Positions 23,206-32,679 of a DNA stretch of 64,000 nucleotides are shown here, in pieces. Under the pieces are notes generated by a model that saw only the letters and a program-made list of their open reading frames with translations, was not told where the DNA came from and did no database searches. Position numbers and translations under genes: made by a program. Every line of letters starts with the position of its first letter. The stretch's first letter is position 1. Source of the DNA: Bryum argenteum (taxonomy: Eukaryota; Streptophyta; Bryopsida; Bryales; Bryaceae). The stretch is from positions 12,046,512 through 12,110,511 of the forward strand of contig CM073330.1 in assembly GCA_037043015.1 (NCBI GenBank), written 5' to 3'.

Positions 23206-23610
23206 GTGATGCTCTTCATAAATTATCCTCTGTTATTGGTTCCCTCGTTTACGGTCCCCCTATTTTTTAAAATTTTTAGTATGTTTTTTGTTCCTTTATT
23301 CCTGGTTCCTTATCTGCTATTCTCAATTCTCCATCCTCAGGTTCCTTCTTCATGGTTCCCCATCTCCAAACTCTCGTTTTGGTTCCAATCTTTTGTTCCT
23401 AGATCCCATTCTCTATTCCCCATCCCCAACTCCTCTTCTTAGTTCCCATCATTCCTTTCTGGTTCTTATTTCAGTTCCCAATTCCCATCATTTGTTCCTA
23501 GTTTCTATTCCATGTTCTCTCCATCTCCTATGCACTCCTCTTTTGCTCCCTTTTTCATATTCCACATTACTTGTTCCTTCGTCTCCTTGTTATATTGTTG
23601 GGATTCAATA
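23206..23610. repeat. pyrimidine-rich degenerate satellite
   Basis: About 400 bp built of loosely repeated GGTTCC/CCCATTC/TTCTATTCCC blocks, strongly C+T-rich. It opens long frames by composition; I see no gene. Confidence 0.6.
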
Positions 23611-23875
23611 AACCATCAATAACAATCAAATATCTCTTACCAAAACTCTTCAAAATCTTTAAAACTCTTCATATTGTGTATATATGACCAAATAATGATG
23701 ACCATGACCATGTATGGATCACCAAGGGCGGATAGACAGACACTATTCTGTCTTTTAGTGAGTCATTACAGTGGCATATGGTCTTGTTTGTACATGGTTT
23801 GAACATAGTAATCGTGCTCTCTTACTAATACAAAATGTTTTGAATCATTTACAACCAACATTGACGGTTGCTTGA

Positions 23876-24421
23876 CACTATGGCCGAAGGTTGAGAGGCC
23901 GTCGATTTCAACCAATGAAATTGCAGGAAACCATAGTTTTGGCCTCTCGAGCCTTCACACTAGAAGCAAAAGTCCACCGGCCATCGCTCTCCAAATGGCT
24001 TATGTGGCGATGCTTTTTGACCAAGGCGACGGCCTCTCGGCATTTGTTTGGGTCTTGCATTTTGCAAGACCCAAACTATGGTCGAGAGGCCGTCGCGTTT
24101 CATTCATAAAAAATTCAAAAACTAACAAGATCTTGGCCATTAGATCAAAAGGAAGCCTTGAACAAGGAATAAAGTGATATGGGTTTGGACTTTGAGCTTG
24201 GCCTTTGGAGGCTTCACACTACAGCTCTCCAAGTTGAGAGGCCATGGGAGTTCATGGCCAAAGCTTTCGACTTTGAGCTTGGCCTTTGGAGGCTTCACAC
24301 TATGCCCGACCAAAGGCCTCAATTATACTATTTTATTGGCTATTTTCAGTAAATTTCTTTGGACTCTCAACAAAGTTTGGACTCTCAATCCCACGGCCTC
24401 TCGACTTGGACGGCCATAGTG
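23876..24421. mobile_element. small CACTA-type element (CACTA-3)
   Basis: Begins CACTATGGCCGAAGGTTGAG; the right end reversed begins CACTATGGCCGTCCAAGTCG. The 3-bp duplication TGA is at 23873-23875 and 24422-24424. Inside are repeated CGAGAGGCCGTCG blocks, a direct repeat of GACTTTGAGCTTGGCCTTTG (24186 and 24268) and a long hairpin at 24027-24095. Size 546 bp, no transposase. Confidence 0.8.
24027..24095. repeat. 34-bp-arm hairpin inside CACTA-3
   Basis: GCGACGGCCTCTCG ... CGAGAGGCCGTCGC at the base and GTTTGGGTCTTGCA / TGCAAGACCCAAAC at the top, with a 6-nt internal mismatch and TTT loop. Geometry is compatible with small-RNA processing, but it may only be palindromic subterminal DNA. Confidence 0.7.
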
Positions 24422-24737
24422 TGAAGTTGTGATAGAGGCACATGGTGTACCATCAATACTACTATTCCAACATGGTGTGATGTTGTTGTCCTTGCTCAAA
24501 TCCACTACAAGAAGATAATCCAAACACCTTATTTTTCTCAAGTGCTTAGATTCTCTAATCTCAATTATGAAAAAAATATCAATTACCTTCTCTCATAACA
24601 AAACCTTGCAGTCAAAAACCTTCAAATCATCATTAAAAAACTCAAAAGTTCTCTCCTTTATTGCCACGTATGAGCAAAAGACCATACAACAAGGTAGAGA
24701 TGTCACAACAAGAGATCAAACCCTCAACCCTCACCAC

Positions 24738-24844
24738 TGTCACTTGCTAGTTAACCCTTAAACGCCCAAGCATGTCACTTGCTAGTTAACCCTTAAACGC
24801 CCAAGCATGTCACTTGCTAGTTAACCCTTAAACGCCCAAGCATG
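24738..24844. repeat. 35-bp tandem triplication containing a TTAA-element end
   Basis: Three identical units (TGTCACTTGCTAG, TTAA, CCCTTAAACGCCCAAGCA). TTAA occurs at 24751, 24786 and 24821. The third unit runs into element b. Confidence 0.9.
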
Positions 24845-24896
24845 CCCCTGGAGCTTGCTTTTCAGTGTATTTTCAGAGGGGCTAGGCATTTAAGGG
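24825..24896. mobile_element. TTAA-flanked MITE b (72 bp)
   Basis: Ends CCCTTAAACGCCCAAGC and (reversed) CCCTTAAATGCCTAGCC; TTAA at 24821-24824 and 24897-24900. The smallest member of the piggyBac-like family in the window. Confidence 0.75.
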
Positions 24897-25257
24897 TTAA
24901 GGTCATTCAAACAGTGGGCTTCCTACCCAGTGGGCTTCTACAAATCAAGAAAATAATGGATGAACAACGTGAAGAACAGTAATAAGTCACTTTATGGCAC
25001 AAGAGGTCATGAGGTGCATTTAGCCATCGCACCATTGCAACATACCATATCATGCGTAAAAGGAGGCGATATAAAGGATAAATACTAGTTACAAAAGTAC
25101 CGATGCACAGCAAACGGTTTCTCAACAGACCTCTCTTACAATTTCAGCTTTCTTACAGCAACCTAGATTGATGTCACCGAACTCCAGAATGAAAAAAAAC
25201 CAGCCAGAAAAGAAAAAAGGGTACAGCCTAGGGAGTGGGGATCGTGGTTTCCGATAC

Positions 25258-28200
25258 TCAGGCAGCAGGTTGACCTGGAGCTGCTCCACCCGCAAACTTA
25301 CTGAACATTTTGGCGATTATTGGTGCTACCTTCGGATTTCCTTGATGCTTGGCCAAATTGGCGGGGTTCTTCATTACTGCATCACCAGAACGAGAACGTG
25401 AGAAGTCAAAAGAGTCTACGATGATAAAGAATCTTGTATAGATTGCAAAACTCGTAGCACGTCTCTGTAGATCATTACATGCAACGCTCTTGATTGTGAT
25501 GGTGCAATTATTTCCTCTTTTCAACGAATTAGCAAAATTTCATAGCGAGAACGAGAACGAGAACGTCAGAAGTCAAAAGAATCAGCGATGATAAAGAATC
25601 TCGTATAGAATACAAAAGCCGTGGCACGTCTCTGTAAATCACTACACGCAACCCTCACTATGATGATTAAGCAATTATTTCTCTCTCTATGTTGAAGGAG
25701 ATGGAGTCATTCTTCAATTTCAAGGCGATGAAGTTTAAGATGGGTATCAAAACTCAAATTTGAAGATGGAGTTATCAGAAGTGTGTAGTTGAAGAGGTTT
25801 GAGGTACAATACCATCTTGAAGTGCTGCCATGACATCCGGATCTGAGAATGCAGCCATAAGCTCTGGGTCCTGCTTGTGGAGGTTCGACACGGTTAGCAA
25901 TTACGACAAATGGAGCTCACTGAAACGAGTTTTGATTGAATAAGCGTATGCAATTCTTACATTAAGAATCTTGCTCATATCGATACCTCCTGGGCCGCCT
26001 CCGCCCATCCCTGGCATTCCTCCCATTCCTCCCATACCCGGCATACCACCCATACCTGCAGGCATGCCTCCCATGCCTCCCATACCCGGCATACCACCCA
26101 TACCTGCAGGCATGCCTCCCATGCCTCCCATACCTGGCATACCACCCATGCCTCCCATACCTGGCATTCCACCCATGCCCGCAGGCATGCCCCCTGGAAA
26201 ACCTCCCGCTCTAGGTGAACCGCGAGGAGGTGCTGCAGATTCTGCTTTCTTGGCTCTAGCATATGCTGCCTGCGAGTACAAACAATTCACACGTCTACGA
26301 ATAACTTCCAAATGCCACGATATGAACCCTGAACTGCCTCACCAGGTAACCAGAATAATGGCTCAAATTTCAAAATAAAAAATCTGAAGTGAAGTTAGGC
26401 ATGCAAGCAATTCGGAAATAGGAGGATTGATCATACTCGAATCATTATTTTTGGACCTTCTTCGGTTATGATAGATTTATGAAGTTGAACTTATAACTGT
26501 TCCTACAATGAGGAACATTGTATGACGTAGTCTAATATGTTCATGGAGAGTACATTGAAAATCAGCCTTTGAAGCTATTATGTACATCCTGAATTAATTC
26601 TAGTGGGCCATTTTTGGGACTGCGCCAGTTTAGAGTAGTCGAACTGTACTCAGCGTCAGTTCTTGAACTTGAGAGTATAATGAGTGAATTACCTGAGCCT
26701 CAGCACGGCGCGCTTCCCTTTCGCGAGTAGCCCTCTTCTCATCCCGTTCTTTTCGCAGGCGATCGTACTTCCTTTTGTGTTCTTCAATTTTGTGCACATT
26801 AGGCTCGACCTACCAGAATCGAAATGGATCAGAATTCTATCACAGTGCTGGAAAGTGGAAACTAGAGGTTTTCCATGTCTAGAAGCATTGCAAATCCTGT
26901 AGAGATGAGAGTCGAAAGACTACCTTTTTAAGAACCTTGGCAGTATCCTCATCGTAGTCAAGCCGACACGCCAAACGTAAATCCTTGGCTGCTTCTTCCC
27001 ACTGGCCTAACAGTGCTTTGGCCTCACCTCTCCACTTGTAGCCCTTTGCAGAATCTGGGTTGATCTGTCGCAAATATTCCAAGCTTAGCCACATTGAACA
27101 AACTCAAGATTGAAATCGTCAAACTACTGAAATGCACAACAATCGAAACTTAATTTCCTAGTTTCAGACGCCCATAAAGGTAACACAGTCAAGCCTTCAA
27201 AATGGAAAGAACAAAGACAAAGAAGTAAGTATATTGAGTAACGGTATCAGGAATACGAAGCTAAATGTTGCTACAAAACAAGGCGAACAAATGAGATCGA
27301 ATTCCTTGGTAAGAGCAATTCCGGAAATAAAAAGAGTGTGAGGTAGGAATGCATGATCAGATTCACCAAACACTATCTATTTCCCTTACCTTGATGGCAG
27401 CGTCAGCATCCCTGATGGCAGCGTTCGGCTTCTTCATTTTGACATACACACCAGCTGTTGGAAACACAACGACTTGATTACCATCTAATTCACTACTTGA
27501 AGATATACATAACATATGAATTCACTAACTTAGCAATTACTTATTGAGAATGATAAGATTTTAGTAGTTGACCTTAACGTACGGCCTATATTTCTGCCTC
27601 AATCACAGAGAGGTTCAGGAAACCTAAAGAAGTGAGAAATGAGAAGGCCCGAAGCTGTAATCTTCGAGTTCCTGATGATATTCCTCAAGTATTATCGTAC
27701 CTCGGTTAGCAAATAGGATGGCTGAATGCGGATTGCAGATAATAGCTTCCGTGAAATGCTCAAGTGCTACGTCCAACTTTCCTGTAACCAGTGATAAAAT
27801 TACCATGAGATTTTAGTAGCCACCCACTCAGTCCACGGAATCGTGCCTTAAAAGACGTCGATCCTTGAAACTCTTATATACATGAACCATCAGAGCCATT
27901 ATTCAGCAAGTTAATCCTGACAAAAATACCTTCGGACATGGCCTCTACGGCTTTGCCCTTCGAAAGCTGAGCCTCGTCCATCTTCTCTTCAGTCACCTCC
28001 ACGTTTTGATCACCCATCTGTTAAGAAATGCATAATGATTATGAGCTTCAAAGCAGATTCCGTGATATTTCTGGCTTTGCAACAACTAACGAGCCGGAGA
28101 AATAGATAATAACAGAATCTTAAGACTATGAAGCTTGCCTTCTGCGGAGGCTCGTCGTCAGCATCCACAACACCCTCATTGTCTAACTCGAGATCTGACT

Positions 28201-29852
28201 CGTCGTCAGTAACATTCTCATCTTCGTATGTCTTGGGTGGCATTGACTTCTCCTCCACCCCAGGCATGTCATCGTCACTCTCTACATCCTCCTGTCACCA
28301 GAACAAAGTTTAGGGAACAAAAACGCCAACGCCACAATATTAAAAGAAACTTTTCTAGTTCAAAACTTCTTACTTTTCTACAAACGATTCATAATTACAA
28401 AAACAACAGAATGCCACAGAACCAACATAAGTGAACTGCAACAATCACCAGCCACCTTTTCAAATCGATCCAATATTGAAAGCCTGAGAGATTACTAAAG
28501 CAACAACGGTCTGAATGGAACTGCAAAGGTACAGAGTACCGTAGGCTTCTAAATAAATTTGAGCAATAAACATCTTAAAAGAATTGAATATGCTAGTAAT
28601 CCATCAAAGACCTACCACATCTCCGTGTCCATGGCCTCCAGGGCCGTGGCCTGGGCAGCAGCCTCCTGTCTGAGGTTTAGCTTCAGACTCGTAGGCAACT
28701 GATGGAAGTTTCGCTCCATATCTGTGGTCATTCATCAGTGGCCCCCCTAAGAACATTCGGATCAACAAAAGCGTCCTCACAAAAGACACATGACGCAGAG
28801 CTTGGAGGAGAAAGTGCTGAAAATCCATGAGTGAAGCTCTAAGTCATTCCAATAAATGACTTCATGTGAAGTCTTCCGACAATTCAAACAAGGTACAACA
28901 AGTCTTCACTCGAAAATTCACAATCACAAGATGTTTTGTAACATGCATAATCGTGAATCTTTAACAGAAGATCAATTATCTACAATCATCAATGAACACA
29001 AGCAATCTCATAGTATCTCAGAAAATTTAAATTCCATGACATATACTACACAATCAGTTTATGTGAATGAATGAATTTCTCAAGATCAACTCAAACCACA
29101 AATTTTGAGTGTTTTCAATATTCAACACAAAATCAATTATCTCTGATGATCTATGAATCACAAAGATTCCGCAGCCTTTCAGAAAAGGTGAAGAATCCCA
29201 TGACATATACTCCATAAATTCTTTAAGCAAACAAATAAATTTCTCAAAGTTGCGTAACGTAATTCCGAAATGGCAGCATAAAATGTAAGATCCAAACAGT
29301 AAACATATACCAGACCCAAAGAATAAAATATTCTTCATGTAAGAATAGCGAAAAAAATCAAGAACAAAATTCTCTATTCGACCAACACAAATACTAACGC
29401 TCAACCGCCGAAATTGATGAAAATGGCATACAATCAGAGATATAGACCGTACACAGGCCATGTGAAGCACATCGCAACACATTAATCCGCAACCACAGAC
29501 ATTTCTCATGACGAGCCACGCGACTGCCATTAAATCGCTTTCGATCGCTTAGGAAAACCGCAACTTCCAAGAATTCCATGCGCCATTGAGTCCATCAAAT
29601 TAAATCACTTAGAAAAACAATCGCAAATGTTTCTCATGGCGAACCAACGCTACTGCCATTGAATCGATCAATCCGCAACCACCGACAATATTTATGCGCC
29701 ATGAGTCATCGAATATTTTTTAATATTGTTCGATCTTAGTACCTTTCCAAGTAGTCTCGGAAGAAGCGGAGGGCCGGGTTAGCGAGCAGCGAAGGACTGG
29801 CCTCCAATTGCTGAACAAACAGCTTCAGCTCCCGCAGCTTTGTCGCGTCCAT
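25258..29852 (-). CDS. HIP: Hsc70-interacting protein, HIP/ST13 (FAM10) co-chaperone, 11 exons
   Basis: Exons in gene order: 29743-29852, 28616-28721, 28139-28291, 27930-28017, 27701-27781, 27390-27454, 26924-27064, 26693-26809, 25961-26269, 25813-25870, 25258-25376. They sum to 1347 nt, 448 residues, and every phase closes. N-terminal dimerisation helices (residues 1-45, [12 protein letters not shown]), acidic linker (73-123), three-TPR domain (about 135-248), charged helix (249-287), a GGMP-repeat region (300-375) and a C-terminal STI1/DP domain (385-448, [20 protein letters not shown]). HIP binds the Hsp70 ATPase domain via its TPRs and stabilises the ADP state in the cytosol. Intron 3 uses a GC donor (AAG|gcaagc). 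Promoter side carries a heat-shock element. [14 protein letters not shown] stretch in the linker is unusual. Confidence 0.95.
25385..25690. repeat. tandem duplication (about 157 bp) in the last HIP intron
   Basis: The block CGAGAACG ... GAAGTCAAAAGA ... GATGATAAAGAATCT ... GCACGTCTCTGTA occurs at about 25388 and again at about 25545 with modest divergence. It lies wholly within the intron between the last two exons. Confidence 0.75.
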
Positions 29853-29963
29853 TGTCGGTCAATCGACTATTCTATGCTATCGATCGATTGATCGGAACTT
29901 TCATACAACAATCTGATCTGCTGGAGCGAGGTACTGGATTATGACGAGGAGGAAGGTGCAGAG

Positions 29964-29994
29964 TTCTGGAAGCTTCAACGAAAATTAGGGTTTC
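29964..29994 (-). promoter_or_regulatory. heat-shock element and telo-box upstream of HIP
   Basis: TTCtgGAAgcTTC at 29964-29976 is a perfect three-unit heat-shock element, about 110-125 bp upstream of the HIP ATG. Immediately beyond, TTAGGGTTT (AAACCCTAA on the gene strand) near 29986 is a plant telo-box, common in promoters of housekeeping genes. Both fit a stress-inducible Hsp70 partner. Confidence 0.7.
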
Positions 29995-30377
29995 CCTCCC
30001 CCTCCGAAGTATCGTAAACCTTTCCCCTGTGTCAGTTGCCAAGTAAGCATTGGGGTGGACCTTGCGCGGGTATGTCCCCTACCAGGATATTGACAGGGTA
30101 TATACTGATTGGCAGGTCGTCAATGGGTAAGGGCATGAAATGGGTACCCCCTCAGAAATAGTGTGATTTTCTGAAACTACTTTTTTTGATAAAAAAATAA
30201 TATTGAAAATTTATTCTAACTAGATGGTATTATAGGTGACATGACTATAGTTGTATACATGGGTTTAAAAAGGATTTCCTAGCACATATAAAGTGCATAT
30301 AGGTCACACATAATGATAGCCCGCGCACATGGGGCTGAGGGAGGGCTGAAACAGGGCTCTTCAGCCACCCTCAGCCT

Positions 30378-30504
30378 GCCGTGAGCCCTCTCCGAGGCTC
30401 ACGGCAAAACGAGCTACCAGCTCAGCCCACCCTTCAGCCATGTCGAGCGGCTCCTGCCCGACGCTCCACCAACCTGCCCGACGCTCCACCAACCTGCCCT
30501 AAAA
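30378..30504. repeat. short hairpin and 22-bp tandem duplication
   Basis: GCCGTGAGCC and GGCTCACGGC form perfect 10-bp arms at 30378-30405. Just after, CTGCCCGACGCTCCACCAAC is repeated twice near 30464-30504. The surrounding 29995-30700 stretch holds no recognised gene. Confidence 0.7.
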
Positions 30505-30705
30505 ACCAAAAGTGACCCACTACCCCTTAACTCCACTTACCTCCATCCCCTTAACCCTCACTTCTTCCCTTATTCCTTTGTATTTCCTTCATCCCCTCAC
30601 CCACCACCTCTTAATTCTTATCCACCTTATCCAATTGCCATGTGGCAAATTAATAAAACAAAATAAGAAAAAAAATCTTAAAAAAAGTCAACCTAACTTA
30701 ATTAA

Positions 30706-31679
30706 CCCCTAAACGCTCCAGCCTATTTTTAGTAGAAAAGCACATTTCCATAAAAATTGTCATAGATGAAAATGAAGAGAAGCTATTAAGATCTCAACCG
30801 TACAAACTTGTAATAGACTTATCGTAGATCATGTGGACCAAAAGTTGAGTCATGAGGCCTTATAGATCGGGAGATCATAACATATTAATACTAAAAACAA
30901 ACTGCAAAATTTCATCATTTTCACTTTGAGGTGGAAATGCTACCAATATATCTATTGCAATGAAAAAATCACCAACTAGAAAGATGTTCACCTTCATCTT
31001 AATAAATCCTTTACCCAACACAAATTCATCAAAAAGATTTCTTGGCTCAAATAAAAGCCATGCAATGGTAATAACTACCGAACAATTTACAAAGGAAAAA
31101 TAGTCCAAAACTAGACCCTTTGCATTCAATTTCATGCCTTATCTTCAAAACATCTTCGATCTTGTTAAGGTTTCTAGCACTTAGACTACACTCTAATTGG
31201 AGGCCATCCCAAAAAATAAAGTTGAAATCCAACAGTGGATGAGGGAGATATAGCTCCTCAAACATCATCCAATTTCTCACTTTTTCTGTTGACAAAACAT
31301 CATTGCAAATCCAATAGCAAAATCATTTGAATCAAAAAACTTCTCACTACAAAGTTGTTAAAAATCACCTTAAGATCATGACCATGAAAAAACATAATCA
31401 TGAAAAACTATTTTTAATTTCACATAATTGGCTTGCAACAGTAATACATGCTCCATCCTTGTAAACCCAAAAACAAGAGCTGTCTTCACTAAAGTGCATT
31501 CCATTAATTCATACTTTATTTTATGGGCTTGCAAATTTAACAACACAAGCTAGACTTGATTTGGAACCTAACCCAAGTGATTTCATCCAAAACGGACCTC
31601 GGATGAAGAAGATATGGCTATTCAAAGTTGTTGCCTTCCATCCAAAATGTCGTTTTTCGACATTCGGCGCGTTTAGGGG
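30706..31679. mobile_element. TTAA-flanked MITE v (974 bp)
   Basis: Ends CCCCTAAACGCTCCAGC and (reversed) CCCCTAAACGCGCCGAATG; TTAA at 30702-30705 and 31680-31683. The right sub-end CGTTTTTCGACATT is shared with elements m and p. Open frames inside (30875-31295) look like chance AT-rich frames. Confidence 0.8.
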
Positions 31680-31840
31680 TTAAATAGTATACAAAGGTGC
31701 TTTTGTTGGTTAGTTTTATTTTTTTAGGTAAAGATATTTATAAATTTAGTATCTTAATTAATGAAAAGTTATTAAAAAAAATCTAAATAGCATCTAAATT
31801 AATTAGGGGTAAGAGGGGGGGAGCTGGGAATACAGTGGGA

Positions 31841-32058
31841 GGGGCAATGGTTCGTAGCAGCTACCAAGGAGGCACCCTAGAATCCGTGGGGACCTCCCAA
31901 GGCCGTTCTTGATAAATTTGAATTCAAATTTGAAGTCTGCGACCCCAAATTAGCCTTGGAAGCCTACTCCTTGACATTTAATATCTACACATCAAAAAAT
32001 TAGGGGGCTCATTACCCCTCCTCCACCGTCCTTGGTAGCTGCTACGAACGCTTACCCC
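31841..32058. mobile_element. MITE family B, copy 2 (inverted)
   Basis: 218 bp, inverted relative to 21614-21831, ends GGGGCAATGGTTCGTAGCAG and GGGGTAAGCGTTCGTAGCAG (reversed). AGTGGGA with following G residues flanks both sides (31834 and 32059), a 7-10-bp duplication whose exact length is blurred by Gs; an 8-bp hAT-type duplication is possible. Confidence 0.85.
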
Positions 32059-32089
32059 AGTGGGAGGGTAGAGGGCTGGGAGAGCAAAA

Positions 32090-32240
32090 GGGGGGTAATC
32101 ATGGGGGGGGCGGGGTTAACCATGGGAGGGGGGCTGGGGTAATTGGAGGGGGGGGCTGGGATAATTGGAGGGGGGGCTGGGGTAATTGGGGGAGGGGGTT
32201 GGGCTGAGGGCGGGGGGGGGGGGGTTGGCTGCCCTGCAGC
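32090..32240. repeat. G-rich minisatellite
   Basis: Units like GGAGGGGGGGCTGGGGTAATT (about 21-27 bp) repeated about five times with G-runs up to 15. Strong G-quadruplex potential on the plus strand. Proline/glycine-rich open frames here are compositional. Confidence 0.85.
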
Positions 32241-32299
32241 CAGCTGCCGGCCCCTGCCGCAGCAGTTGCCGCGAGGCACGCAAGGGCCCCTCCCAAAAT

Positions 32300-32679
32300 T
32301 AGGAGGCGTGGCCCAGGCCCAGGCTGAGGAGAAATTGTCCATGTGCGAGGGCCATGAGACTCATCTCAGTGATACCCATATCATGCCCTTGCCCCAATAC
32401 AAAGTATATTGTATGCTTCATCTCAATGAGAAATATTATGAGCGGTCAAATTATTAGCGTAATTTGATTTTAGCTTGTTTGGTTTTTAGCTTGTTTGTAG
32501 ATAAGGCTTTTTAAATATGAACAAACTTTGCACACTTTCTTTAGATTATTTTACGTTCACTTTATGATGAACTTACTACAAAATTTGTATCATATTTGAG
32601 CATATTACTTCAATCCTTAAGTGCGGTGTCATCCACGAGTGTGTGAATGTTCTTTGTGTTTTTTAAACTCATCTTATGA
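32300..32679. other. spacer, no gene seen
   Basis: AT-rich DNA between the G-rich minisatellite and CACTA-1. No frame or repeat supported. Confidence 0.35.

Noticed and set aside
23206..23610. Proline/serine-rich extracellular protein over the pyrimidine tract
   Set aside because: Overlapping frames in two registers come from C+T-rich repeats; no signal of selection or exon structure.
24738..24900. CRISPR-like array (three 35-bp repeats)
   Set aside because: The units are contiguous with no unique spacers, and the sequence is a transposon end in plant DNA.
32052..32457. Proline-rich or glycine-rich proteins over the G-rich repeat
   Set aside because: Frames are open on both strands only because of the G-run minisatellite; no start context or domain.
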